NCBI RefSeq assembly: GCF_035917455.1
Contig: NZ_CP109078.1
Location: forward strand, 4,944,001 to 5,008,000
Source: Micromonospora sp. NBC_01796
Lineage (GTDB): Bacteria > Actinomycetota > Actinomycetes > Mycobacteriales > Micromonosporaceae
Direction of reading: 5' to 3'
Length of the DNA: 64,000 nt
Part shown: positions 44,901-51,489 of the stretch, piece by piece
How positions within the stretch are numbered: position 1 is the first letter of the stretch
Layout of the letters: the number at the start of each line of letters is the position of its first letter
Position numbers and translations under genes: made by a program
Notes under the pieces: generated by a model
Seen by the model: the letters and a program-made list of their open reading frames with translations, nothing else
Database searches by the model: none
Told to the model about the DNA's origin: nothing

Positions 44901-45107
44901 AGGGCCGAGGACACGCACGAGATCGTCGGCGTCCCGAACGCGCAGAAGCCGTTCAGCCGGGGCGGCAACCGTGGCGACCTGCGGCACAACCAGCCAGAAA
45001 TCATCCGCTACACCTCGGACGCGCCGAGTAGCGGCAGCAGAGGGAAGTTCGCGCTGTTCAGGGCCTTCCAGATCCTGCGCGGCGTGGTCAGGCACGGCAA
45101 TGACTAG
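35949..45107 (+). CDS. Secreted RHS-repeat polymorphic toxin with Hint processing domain
   Basis: A 3052-residue giant. An Arg-rich signal peptide (residues 1-40), a DNRLRE-like exported domain (about 168-358), CARDB/FN-like strands (373-580), DUF6531 (588-655), then YD/RHS repeats; a LamG-like lectin domain (about 815-1044, AATFNGTSSSVELPKG) interrupts the early repeats. RHS repeats run to the core motif MGARWYDPGTGAFTSRDSVD, ending near 2509. A 300-residue Ala/Lys-rich amphipathic stretch follows (ASYAWSGIRTAASYAWSAIK), then a Hint autoprotease from Cys 2814 (CPVNSFTADTRVRMADGST) to the splice-like VHN at 2959. The last 93 residues are an unrecognised toxin domain. No immunity protein is recognisable downstream. 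Confidence 0.9.
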   Translation: MFTLRRNRNRHVNRLLRTVTPFVAFVLASALLAGTGDAVAALPAPQPGTGRGDNHRPEPAPQQRWRSAGGESHLTGERVNRNLPPSQRSRYPVRELDQKPAAGTNTASVVEPPASTARGFDRATSRELPAERGEFERTYANADGTTTSEFSGAPINKRLADGSWAPIVDTALAAQRVDLPVDPGGADSSMYVQGGSSASGSSELRVGAMSGGNAASYLKFNGLSGRLQNHTIYGVQLQVVNYDSGSCRPRSVSVHPVTGSWTAGSGYSYPGPAVGGALASRSFAHGYITTGQSSSACPAAAELIDLGVAGRDLVQRWVKGTQANNGLSLRASTSDSSAWKRFAGSGTANPPRLYVTHSPYNAKYAIPKPVPEPPVLQNQAGKVKVTVTNLSADAWAPGSYYLAYRAYNSATGAAVGQQRAADLTATVARGGKVTLDATIKAMPPGTYFLDFTMVRTGGVVFTDHQVPPGRIVLKVIDIPPVVQALYPPNGYQAPTLTPQLWAQALDIDAPPGLALRFKYEVCRRDATGNPVECFNSGYLTSTAWTVPAGKLRWSESYQWRVYVKDATTEVVSPYSTVLADVPQPEIVSRIAGAPYGTQDREFDAQVGNFTTAAVDATITTVGPELNLVRTYNSLDPRRDSAFGAGWTTRYDMRLVPDDDGSGNVVITYPDGQAVRFGRNPDGTYAAPSGRTATLTADTSGWRLADKAGSTYQFATTGRLNKITDTSLRSVTLTYNTTDGRLAKAQVATSTTNTAGRALYFTWSGGHVASVRTDPVNGTALTWNYTYTGDVLTRVCAPGNLCTNYAYTAGSHYRSAVLDSRPESYWRLGEDEGTGAGSEVALNLGKDAGTYRTVTLGTAGALAGGAGTAATFNGTSSSVELPKGTLKKSRDGAVELWFRSTTTGTGGPLLGYQDKALGSASTVGVPLLYVGTDGRLRGQFRTAGINPLASAGTVNDGRWHHVVLSTMSDVQTLYLDGVKAGELTGRVLDHSTLTFNQIGAAYATTPTSWPGWGTTAQRHFNGAIDEVALYSRPLGPAAVTAHYRYGLNQADQLTTVTLPSGKTAATVAYDVNLDRIAEYTDNHGGLWKIGAPAVYGGDDDLRRSVQVLDPANRPHLYEYDALAGRLLRSGTPLGLETRPEDRPVPPTPTPSPPQEVCSRPDPADPAFCTIIPGGSGGPVFVSHPLDGMAIRTFSYDDNGFQNVVTNENGDAVTMTFDDRGNVTSRRTCRTSTQCNTSYDRYPATVTNPFDPRNDLPIESRDGRSASATDNTYRTTFTYHPSGQLAAQTNPDGSSVSHTYTTGAEPAAGGGTMPAGLVLTSTDARGKITRYGYFANGDLARTTEPSGLVTNSTYDVLGRKITDTEISDSFPAGVTTTYTYDALSRPVSTTEPATTDPIGGVRHQQRSTQTYDSDGNVARVDVQDVLGTDTARSTVWEYDEFNRPERVTDAEGNETAYTYDRFGNRTSMVDPAGNRYDYAYTARNDIAEVRLRAWTGDPAGAPPTGDYLVLHSYSYDLAGRTASDTDAMGRRVEYQYYGDDSLHRVVLKNFRNPDGSTRDYVVEENTYDGAGNLLGQVAGNGRVVTAQTVDRVGKVLTTVSDPGGLDRTTTYSYDQNGNVLRASTSGKASNVPWIMPATAEVVDYTYDDTGNTIRETATNGTTTQVTTYAYDQRGLLLSETDPRGNVTGADPAAYTSRYSYDELGRQVAARAPAVAAESGGQAATTVTPTRQFGYNTFDERVATSDELGRVSRATYDRVGRQTSLSAPRYFGPGTIAEITPTVTSRYDPLGNVVEETDPRGGITRYGYDQLGRMTVRDEPVRTNTERAVWRYEYTRTGEVLSVTDPTGGRTESTYDDLDRQLTATQVERRPTLDRMTTRYAYDDSGNLTEVTSPTGAKSLFGYDAVGGLTRSTDASGVAVQYGYDHAGRQVRTSDSLGRTSQRIFDALGQVSSESDLKSDGTVLRTERYRYDPAGNLIASVDPLDVTTTYEYDAANQLVKQIEPVDPTTSITTTFGYDAAGNRSRYTDGRGNSTIFTVNSLGLPESVIEPSTPAHPAATDRTWTVAYDGGGNPIRMTSPGGVVRLQTYDAGGRLERETGDGTNSGTATRQLGYDPLGRLTSVNAPGGTDTFGYNDRGDLLTSAGPSGNASFGYDRDGNLASRTDAAGSAVFGYRNARLDTVKDGITGTTQTLGYDAAGALKTIDYGSGRVRTYTFDDLGRVASDTLRNAAAQSVGSTSYRYDTNDQPIGKTTTGTAGAGDNTYRYDQAGRLREWTSAGGTVGYDWDASGNRIRAGAKTSTFDARNRLLNDGDYSYAYTPRGTLASKTSSGLTETFDFDAFDRLISAAGQNYAYDGLDRVASRNGAGFSYAGLDDSVVSDGTERYARGAADELLAVAVGSEKQIALSDQHGDVTIGFDPANTALTGASDSTAYDPFGKVTARTGDTGNLGFQGDWTDPVTSQVNMGARWYDPGTGAFTSRDSVDYVEGDSILANRYVYAAGDPLGFTDPDGHWPSCGWCKKAAKKVGGAIKSGAKAVGRAISTAASYAWSGIRTAASYAWSAIKTAASAISSAAKWVYKKAKDAVKYVARKVSAGVRWVASKVASAGAAAARWAKQRAEEVRRAAAERARQITRVARAAVAYAAKHNPLPAIRAALRPLASGLKTLVSAAAHLPAAVVAVTRDVVADVAKSVDVIYQAAVKVAGNVIEDVSRAVDAVVDLAQAAAPYLKAGLKIAADMVGVTDLVACVTKGDLEACAWTVATVAGTLAGGVGGGAVRAARAGSLAAKHADEAVDLVKAAKGAKGASRSDGAVKQLASCPVNSFTADTRVRMADGSTRPISEVKTGERVLASDPTTGVSGARTVTDLIIGAGDKNLVEVTVDDAGTRASVTATEGHPFWVAGERRWVKAGELVAGQRIGTADGASATVSATRRWTEPERVFNLTVDGLHTYYVVAGGRDLLVHNDECPKRAALDRVSNLDDIDNQLGRVRAEDTHEIVGVPNAQKPFSRGGNRGDLRHNQPEIIRYTSDAPSSGSRGKFALFRAFQILRGVVRHGND

Positions 45108-45117
45108 GGAGGTTGAC

Positions 45118-47520
45118 TTGTCCAGAACAGAGTTTGTCCGGGTACGACCGATGCGACTGCTGGCCGTACTGGCGGTGTTGCTGGCGGCGGTGGTCGTGGT
45201 GCTGGCACCACGACCGGCCCCGGCGCTGGCCGACGCCGCCGGAGTGGGCGGGGACTTCGTGGCCTTCCCCACGCCCCGCGCGGTGCTCGACACCCGTACC
45301 GGGATCGGCGGGGTGACCGGCGTACGGGGACCGGCGAGCACCACCACGTTCCCGGTGCTGGGGGTCAACTCGATCCCCGCCTCCGGGGTCAGCGCGGTGC
45401 TGGTACGGATCGCGCCCCAGGCGGCGACGGCCACCACCTACCTGACCCTCTACCCCGACGGGACCACCCGACCCGGCACCTCGAACATCAACGTGACCGC
45501 CGGGCAGAACATCTCCAACACCGCCATCACGAAGGTGGGGGCCAACGGCAGGGTCGCCGTCTACAACAGCGCCGGCAACACCGGCATCCTGGTCGAGGTC
45601 CAGGGCTACTTCACCAGCACGCCCGGCACCACCGGGGGTGGGCTGGTGCCGATCCCGCAGACCCGGATCTTCGACACCCGCAACGGCACCGGGACCACGA
45701 CCGGGGCGATGGCGGCCGGGGCGAGCCGTACCTTCACCGTCACCGGCGCGGTCGTACCGGCCGGCGCCCAGGCGGTCTACGGCACCATCACCGTCGGCGG
45801 CGCCACCGCCGCCGGTTGGCTCGCCGCCGCACCGGCCGGCACCACCACCGGGGTCGGCCTGCTGAACTACGAGGACGGGGCGGCCACCAACAGCGGTGCC
45901 ACCTTCAAACTCGCCGCGGACGGGCGGGTCACCCTGATCAACAAGGGTTCCAGTGCGGTCGACGTGTTCATCGACCTGAAGGCGTACTTCGGGGCGAGCC
46001 CGACCGCCGGCGCCGGGTTCCGGCCGGTCAACACCCGGTTGTACGACAGCCGCAACTTTGCCCAGGTCGGCGCGAACGCCACCGTCGACGTGCAGGTGGC
46101 GGGCACCAACGGGCTGCCGCTGCGCGGGGTCGCCGCGGTGGCGGTGGACGTCGAGTCGAACAGCACCGGCGAGGGCGGCTTCCTCAAGATGTGGGGCGTC
46201 GGCGACGTCGAGGCACCGAACTCGTTCGCCAACCGGGCCGCCGGCATCACCCGGTCCGCCCTGTCGTTCGTGAAACCCGGCACCGACGGCAAGATCCGGA
46301 TCCGGAACTCCAGCAACAAGCCGGCCAACCTGATCGTCGACCTGCAGGGCTGGTTCGCCGACCCGATCCCGGCCGTCCCGGTGGCCCAGTACGCCCCGAC
46401 GACCGTGCTCCAGGGCACGCCCCAGGCCGGCGCGACCGCCAGCATGATCGAGTACGCCTACGTGGACAACATCGGTCGGGTCGTCTCCGGCCACCAGACC
46501 GACCCGGACAACTTCGGCTCGGTGCAGTGGACGGTGCTCTCCGGCAACGAGGCGCTCACCGGCCGCCCCGCCCTGACCCAGCTCACCGACGGCCGGGTGC
46601 AACTCGCCGCGCAGCACGCCGGCAGCAACATCTGGGTGAACAGCCAGACCGCGGTCAACTCGGCCACCTGGAAGACCTTCTCCGACCTGGGCGGGTCGAT
46701 GGCGGCCCCACCGGCGATGACCCGCCTCACCACCGGCACGACGGTGCTGTTCGCCGTCGACGTGGACGGGAAGCTCTGGGCGTACGCGCAGACCGGGGCG
46801 GTGCCGTACTGGCGCAACCTCGGTGACCAGAACCTGGTCGGTACGCCCGTACTGGCGGCGGTCAACGGCGGCGTACAGGTCTTCGGCGTCGACACCACCG
46901 GTGCGGTCAAGACGATCAGGTACGCCACCGACGGCGCCGTCTCGGCCTGGACCAGCCTCGGCGGCTCCGGTGCCACCGGGACCCCCTCGGTGGTCCTCTA
47001 CCCCGGTTACCGGCTCCGGGTCTTCGTACGCGCCGCCGACGGGACCATCGCCACCAAGCTCCAGGACGCCACCGGTGGCACCTGGCCGGCGACCTGGACC
47101 CAGGTCGGCACCCTGGCGGCGGCGGGTGCGCCGGCCGCGATCCTCGACCCGGTGCTCGGCCGTACGGCGGTGGTGGTCCGGGGCACCGACGACACGATCT
47201 ACCGCAGTTTCGAGACCGCCCAGGGGACCGGCGTGTTCGGTGAGTGGGCGCCGGTGTTCGACTTCCCCGATCCGGCCGCCTCCGATCCGACCGTCGCTCC
47301 GCTGACCAACGTCAACGGCCAGACCTGGATCATCGTGTTCCGCAACATCAACAACGCCAGCCGGGTGTACGTCGCCAGCGACCTGCCCGCAGCCCGTGCG
47401 TCCGGCGCCAACGCGTCCGGCGCCAAGCAGCAGGCCGCCGACGCTGACCCGAGGGCAGCCACCGCACCGGAGCGGACCTTCCGCGCCGTGACGTTGCCCG
47501 CCCCGCCCCCGCAGAGCTGA
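45118..47520 (+). CDS. Secreted protein: three PxR-x-DTR repeats plus tectonin/PLL-like propeller
   Basis: An 800-residue exported protein. TTG 45118 is 5 nt after GGGAGG; the ATG at 45100 overlaps the RHS stop but has no site. Signal peptide RLLAVLAVLLAAVVVVLAP, then three repeats, each opening P-x-R/PxTR with DTR/DSR: FPTPRAVLDTRTG (about residue 48), IPQTRIFDTRNG (174) and PVNTRLYDSRN (301), with matching strand-rich bodies. From about residue 443 short repeats of the tectonin/PLL-like beta-propeller type follow (VDVDGKLWAYAQTG, VDTTGAVKTIRYATDGAVSA, VRAADGTIATKL, VVVRGTDDTIYRSFETA). It probably binds sugars at the cell surface. Closeness to the RHS gene suggests a shared operon, perhaps for display; too large and extracellular to be a normal immunity protein. 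Confidence 0.75.
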   Translation: MSRTEFVRVRPMRLLAVLAVLLAAVVVVLAPRPAPALADAAGVGGDFVAFPTPRAVLDTRTGIGGVTGVRGPASTTTFPVLGVNSIPASGVSAVLVRIAPQAATATTYLTLYPDGTTRPGTSNINVTAGQNISNTAITKVGANGRVAVYNSAGNTGILVEVQGYFTSTPGTTGGGLVPIPQTRIFDTRNGTGTTTGAMAAGASRTFTVTGAVVPAGAQAVYGTITVGGATAAGWLAAAPAGTTTGVGLLNYEDGAATNSGATFKLAADGRVTLINKGSSAVDVFIDLKAYFGASPTAGAGFRPVNTRLYDSRNFAQVGANATVDVQVAGTNGLPLRGVAAVAVDVESNSTGEGGFLKMWGVGDVEAPNSFANRAAGITRSALSFVKPGTDGKIRIRNSSNKPANLIVDLQGWFADPIPAVPVAQYAPTTVLQGTPQAGATASMIEYAYVDNIGRVVSGHQTDPDNFGSVQWTVLSGNEALTGRPALTQLTDGRVQLAAQHAGSNIWVNSQTAVNSATWKTFSDLGGSMAAPPAMTRLTTGTTVLFAVDVDGKLWAYAQTGAVPYWRNLGDQNLVGTPVLAAVNGGVQVFGVDTTGAVKTIRYATDGAVSAWTSLGGSGATGTPSVVLYPGYRLRVFVRAADGTIATKLQDATGGTWPATWTQVGTLAAAGAPAAILDPVLGRTAVVVRGTDDTIYRSFETAQGTGVFGEWAPVFDFPDPAASDPTVAPLTNVNGQTWIIVFRNINNASRVYVASDLPAARASGANASGAKQQAADADPRAATAPERTFRAVTLPAPPPQS

Positions 47521-47613
47521 CCGGTCACCGACTCCACCGGTACCGGTCCGACGGCCTCCGACCCGCCCCGCCCGGGCAGGTCGGAGGCCGCCCGCACCAT
47601 CCCATCGGCGGTG

Positions 47614-47683
47614 AAGCGCCTCTTGTAGAGAAAGTGCTGCTTCGGGGCGCGGAATAAGCCCTCTTTCTCTACAAGAGGCGCTT
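47614..47683. repeat. Long perfect inverted repeat with 21-bp arms
   Basis: AAGCGCCTCTTGTAGAGAAAG (47614-47634) and its exact complement (47663-47683) flank a 28-nt loop, between convergent genes. The loop TGCTGCTTCGGGGCGC and ATAAGCC is asymmetric. The arms are far longer than a terminator needs, so it may be a mobile palindrome of the same general kind as, but unlike in sequence to, the 50-bp repeat. Confidence 0.85.
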
Positions 47684-47753
47684 GGGGTGAGGGGAAATAC
47701 GGCGAGCCGCCGACGCCCGGAGGGCGTCGGCGGCTCGCCGTGGTGTTGCTCGT

Positions 47754-49178
47754 TCAGCAGTCGTAGTACATGGCGAACTCGTGCGGGGTCGGGCGCAGGC
47801 GGACCGGGTCGATCTCGTTGGTGCGCTTGTAGTCGACCCAGGTGGAGACGAGGTCGGGGGTGAAGACGCCACCCTCGAGCAGGTAGTCGTGGTCGGCTTC
47901 GAGGGAGTCGAGCACCTCGGACAGCGAACCCGGAACCTGCTTGACCGAGCCCCACTCCTCCGGCGGGAGGTCGTAGAGGTCCTTGTCGATCGGCGTCGGC
48001 GGCTCGATCTTGCTCTTGATGCCGTCGAGGCCGGCCATCATCATGGCCGAGAAGGCCAGGTAGACGTTGGCGGACGGGTCCGGGACCCGGAACTCGACCC
48101 GCTTGGCCTTCGGGTTGCTGCCGGTCACCGGGATACGGGTGCAGGCGGAGCGGTTGCGCTGCGAGTAGACCAGGTTGACCGGGGCCTCGTAGCCCGGCAC
48201 CAGCCGGCGGTACGAGTTGACCGTCGGGTTGGTGAACGCGAGCAGCGACGGGGCGTGGTGCAGCAGACCGCCGATGTACCAGCGGGCGGTGTCCGACAGG
48301 CCGGCGTAACCGGTCTCGTCGTAGAACAGCGGCTCGCCACCGAGCCAGAGGCTCTGGTGGGTGTGCATGCCGGAACCGTTGTCACCGAACAGCGGCTTCG
48401 GCATGAAGGTCGCGGTCTTGCCGGCGGCCCAGGCCTGGTTCTTGACGATGTACTTGAAGAGCTGGAGCTGGTCACCGGCGTGCAGCAGGGTCGAGAACTT
48501 GTAGTTGATCTCGGCCTGGCCGGCGGTGCCCACCTCGTGGTGCGAGCGCTCCACGGTGAAGCCGGTGTCGATCAGCCGGCGGACGATCTGGTCGCGCAGG
48601 TCGGCGTAGTGGTCGACCGGCGGCACCGGGAAGTAACCGCCCTTGTACGCGGTCTTGTAACCCCGGTTGCCGCCCTCCTCCTCGCGGCCGGTGTTCCAGG
48701 CGCCCTCGATCGAGTCGATGTAGTAGAAGGCCTGGTTCGCCGAGGTCTCGTGGCGGATCGAGTCGAAGATGTAGAACTCCGCCTCGGCGCCGAAGTAGGC
48801 GGTGTCGGCGATGCCGCTCGCGGCCAGGTAGGCCTCGGCCTTCTTCGCCACGTTGCGCGGGTCCCGGGAGTACGCCTCGCGGGTGAACGGGTCGTGGATG
48901 AAGAAGTTGAGCGCCAGGGTCTTCTCCACCCGGAACGGGTCGATGAAGGCGGTGGCGACGTCGGGGAGCAGCAGCATGTCCGACTCGTGGATCGCCTGGA
49001 AACCACGGATCGACGATCCGTCGAAGGCGAGACCGTCGGTGAAGACACTGTCGTCGAACGACTCGACCGGCAGGTTGAAGTGCTGCATCACGCCCGGCAG
49101 GTCACAGAAACGTACATCGACGAACTTTACGTCCTCGTTCTTGAGGTATCGCAGGAGTTCCTCGGGATTGGCGAACAC
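47754..49178 (-). CDS. glnA: Glutamine synthetase, type I (GSI-beta)
   Basis: A 474-residue ATP-dependent enzyme making glutamine from glutamate and ammonia, the main nitrogen-assimilation route. Complete signatures: [40 protein letters not shown] (Glu metal site), [38 protein letters not shown], and the adenylylation site [16 protein letters not shown] with its Tyr, the GlnE target. The C-terminus MYYDC is typical. GTG 49178 follows AGGAGG by 4 nt and gives the usual [11 protein letters not shown] start. A GlnR-type box lies 81 bp upstream. Confidence 0.97.
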   Translation of the reverse strand: MFANPEELLRYLKNEDVKFVDVRFCDLPGVMQHFNLPVESFDDSVFTDGLAFDGSSIRGFQAIHESDMLLLPDVATAFIDPFRVEKTLALNFFIHDPFTREAYSRDPRNVAKKAEAYLAASGIADTAYFGAEAEFYIFDSIRHETSANQAFYYIDSIEGAWNTGREEEGGNRGYKTAYKGGYFPVPPVDHYADLRDQIVRRLIDTGFTVERSHHEVGTAGQAEINYKFSTLLHAGDQLQLFKYIVKNQAWAAGKTATFMPKPLFGDNGSGMHTHQSLWLGGEPLFYDETGYAGLSDTARWYIGGLLHHAPSLLAFTNPTVNSYRRLVPGYEAPVNLVYSQRNRSACTRIPVTGSNPKAKRVEFRVPDPSANVYLAFSAMMMAGLDGIKSKIEPPTPIDKDLYDLPPEEWGSVKQVPGSLSEVLDSLEADHDYLLEGGVFTPDLVSTWVDYKRTNEIDPVRLRPTPHEFAMYYDC

Positions 49179-49258
49179 ACATCCTCCTGGCACGTCCACG
49201 GGGTGGCTAGGCTGGTGGGGACGCTATGACCATGCGGTTGCCCGAGCATGTCTCTTAT

Positions 49259-49274
49259 GTTTCTGCCGTGTTAC
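49259..49274 (-). promoter_or_regulatory. GlnR-type box upstream of glnA
   Basis: On the minus strand, GTAAC-n6-GAAAC (GTAACACGGCAGAAAC) matches the GlnR consensus a-box/b-box spacing. It lies 81 bp before the glnA start and could activate glnA under nitrogen limitation. A third, weaker half (GACAT after ATAAGA) follows on the same side. Confidence 0.65.
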
Positions 49275-49476
49275 GTCATTTGCGGAGCGTGATCCCCACT
49301 GGTTGGCCGTGGTCGGGTCCCCCGCTCGGACGATACCCCGCCGAGGCCGCAGGCGGCAGTGCTCGGACTCCGTGTCGCGGCCCGGGACCGGGCGGAACCC
49401 GTCGAGGGCCGGCCGGTGCCGGGGTGCCGTACGGTCCCCGATACCCTGACTCTCCGTGGCGATTCAGGATGGAAGC

Positions 49477-49878
49477 ATGGCCCTCAGCCCGGCTACGGAT
49501 CCGGCCTTCGTGCCGCCGAGCCTCGCCCGCCGGTTCGGTGCGCTGGTCATCGACTGGGTGCTCTGCCTGCTGGTGGCGAACTTCATCGGCGACCCGGTAC
49601 GCGACGGCTGGCCCCCGGTCGCGGTCCTGATCGGCGTGTACGGCTTCTTCGTCGGCCTGTTCGCCCAGACGCCGGGCATGTTCGTCACCCGACTGCGCTG
49701 CGTCGCGTACGCCGACGGCGGCCGGATCGGGGTGATCCGGGGACTGGTCCGGGGCGTCCTGGTGTCGCTGGTCATCCCCGTACTGATCATGGACGAGCGT
49801 CGGCGCGGCTGGCACGATCGGGCGGTCGGCTCGGTGATCGTCACGGCCCCGTCGACCACCGCCACCCCGGCAGGTTGA
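49477..49878 (+). CDS. RDD-family membrane protein
   Basis: A 133-residue protein with the RDD pattern: SLARRFGALVIDWVLCLLVA (Arg...Asp near the first helix), then GVYGFFVGLFAQTPGMFVTR (Pro-Gly before the next helix) and RGLVRGVLVSLVIP with HDRAVGSVIV at the end (Asp). Three membrane helices. RDD proteins are small membrane proteins, some of which act as Na+(Li+,K+)/H+ antiporters. ATG 49477 follows GGATGG; a GTG at 49456 would add seven residues. It diverges from glnA. Confidence 0.88.
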   Translation: MALSPATDPAFVPPSLARRFGALVIDWVLCLLVANFIGDPVRDGWPPVAVLIGVYGFFVGLFAQTPGMFVTRLRCVAYADGGRIGVIRGLVRGVLVSLVIPVLIMDERRRGWHDRAVGSVIVTAPSTTATPAG

Positions 49879-49946
49879 CCGGATCCGTCCGCAACCGGGC
49901 GTGATTGTGTCTTCTGACGCTGGCCGCACCGGGTCAGGATCGAGCC

Positions 49947-50552
49947 ATGGATAAAGCACTTCTTGTCATCGACGTCCAGGAGTCGTTCCGGCAGCGGCCG
50001 ATCTGGCGGGCGAGTTCCAACCCCGACATCGTCGACCGGGTCTCCCGGCTGGTCGACACCGCCCGCAACGACGGCGACCTGGTCGTCTGGGTCCTGCACA
50101 GCGAGCCCGGCACCGGGGACGTCTTCGACCCGGCGAACGGTCACGTACGCCTGATCGAACCGCTCCGGACCGAGCCCGGCGACCCGGTGCTGACCAAGAC
50201 CTCCCGCAACGCCTTCACCACTACCAACCTGCAACAACTCCTCACCACCAGGGGCATCCGGGAACTGGTCGTCTGCGGCATCCAGACCGAGCAGTGCTGC
50301 GAGACCACCGCCAGGGTGGCCAACGACCTCGGCTTCGACGTCACCTTCGTGATCGACGCCACCGCCACTTTCCCGATCCAGCACCGGAACGCCCCGGCCG
50401 GGCGGTCGGTGGAGGAGATCCTGGCCGACCCGACCACGCTCGGGACCGCCGACATCCTCGACCGGACCGAGTACGCGCTCGCCGGGCGGTTCGCCACCAT
50501 CCGTACCGTGGACGAGGTGACCGGCGCGGTTCCGGTCGTACCGGTCGGCTGA
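49947..50552 (+). CDS. Isochorismatase-family cysteine hydrolase
   Basis: A 201-residue enzyme of the isochorismatase-like/nicotinamidase fold. Catalytic Asp in ALLVIDVQESFRQ, Lys in VLTKTSRNAFTTTNLQQLL, and Cys in VCGIQTEQCCETTARVANDL complete the triad. Such enzymes hydrolyse C-N or ether bonds of small amides; the exact substrate is unknown. ATG 49947 starts MDKALLVIDVQ. The GlxA-type regulator begins 8 bp after its stop, so the pair probably forms an operon and the regulator may sense this pathway. Confidence 0.85.
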   Translation: MDKALLVIDVQESFRQRPIWRASSNPDIVDRVSRLVDTARNDGDLVVWVLHSEPGTGDVFDPANGHVRLIEPLRTEPGDPVLTKTSRNAFTTTNLQQLLTTRGIRELVVCGIQTEQCCETTARVANDLGFDVTFVIDATATFPIQHRNAPAGRSVEEILADPTTLGTADILDRTEYALAGRFATIRTVDEVTGAVPVVPVG

Positions 50553-50559
50553 CCGGATC

Positions 50560-51465
50560 GTGACCCAGGTCGTCTTCCTGCTCGTACCCCAGGTGCACCT
50601 GCTGGACCTGGCCGGGCCCGCCCAGGTCTTCTCGACCGCGGCGACTCTCGGGTACGACTACCGGCTGCACTATCTCGGCGAGCAGGAAGACGTACCGACC
50701 GCGCAGGGGCTGCCCGTACGGACCGTTGTCGAGCCGCCGCGACTCGGACCGGAGGACCTGATCGTCGTACCCGGATGGCGGGCGCCGACGATCGACCGCA
50801 ACGGGCAGTTGATGCCCGGCACGCTGCGGTGGCTGGCCGACCACCACGCGGCCGGCGGCACCGTGGCCAGCGTCTGCGCGGGCGCGGACGCCCTCGGCCG
50901 GGCCGGACTGCTCGACGGGCGGCGCTGCACCACCCACCACGAGGTGCAGGACGAACTCGCCCGGCGCTACCCGAGGGCGACCGTGGTCCGCGACGTGCTC
51001 TACGTGGTCGACGGCCGGGTGGTCACCTCGGCCGGCATCGCCAGCGGGATCGACCTGGCGTTGCACCTGGTCGCCACCAGGCACGGCCCCGGCGCCGCCG
51101 GGCGGATCGCCCGTTCGATGGTGGTCTACGCCCGACGCAACGGCAACGAGCAGCAGGCCAGCGCCATGCTGCGGCACCGGGCCCACCTCAGCGACGCGGT
51201 CCACCGGGCCCAGGACCAGATCGACGCCCGGTACGGCGAGACGCTGCCGCTGACGGAACTGGCCACCGGAGCAGGGGTCAGCGAACGGACCCTGACCCGG
51301 CTCTTCGTCCGGACGACCGGGCTGACCCCGCTGCGCTACCAGCAACTACTCCGGCTGGAGCGGGCCGAACACCTGATCGGGCACGGTGCGACCGTGGAGT
51401 CGGCGGCCCGTACGGTCGGGTTCGCCGACGCCCGGATGCTCCGCCGGCTGCGCGCCCGCGCCTGA
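50560..51465 (+). CDS. GlxA-family regulator (DJ-1/PfpI plus AraC HTH)
   Basis: A 301-residue transcription factor. The N-terminal DJ-1/PfpI-like domain is visible as VVFLLVPQVHLLDLAGPAQV, IVVPGWRAP and GTVASVCAGADALGRAGLL (Cys at the nucleophile elbow, with HHEVQDE following). The C-terminal AraC helix-turn-helix contains LPLTELATGAGVSERTLTRL and TGLTPLRYQQLLRLERAEHL. It ends a few residues earlier than usual after FADARMLRRL. GTG 50560 is 7 bp beyond the hydrolase stop. Probably regulates the hydrolase or a nearby amine/amide pathway. Confidence 0.9.
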   Translation: MTQVVFLLVPQVHLLDLAGPAQVFSTAATLGYDYRLHYLGEQEDVPTAQGLPVRTVVEPPRLGPEDLIVVPGWRAPTIDRNGQLMPGTLRWLADHHAAGGTVASVCAGADALGRAGLLDGRRCTTHHEVQDELARRYPRATVVRDVLYVVDGRVVTSAGIASGIDLALHLVATRHGPGAAGRIARSMVVYARRNGNEQQASAMLRHRAHLSDAVHRAQDQIDARYGETLPLTELATGAGVSERTLTRLFVRTTGLTPLRYQQLLRLERAEHLIGHGATVESAARTVGFADARMLRRLRARA

Positions 51466-51489
51466 GCCCTGCCCGGTGGTACGCCGGGG

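Noticed and set aside
39396-45437. 2013-residue minus-strand ORF opposite the RHS gene
   Set aside because: High GC third positions create open antisense frames. The plus strand has a signal peptide, motifs and a coherent domain order; the minus frame has low-complexity Val/Arg/Gly sequence.
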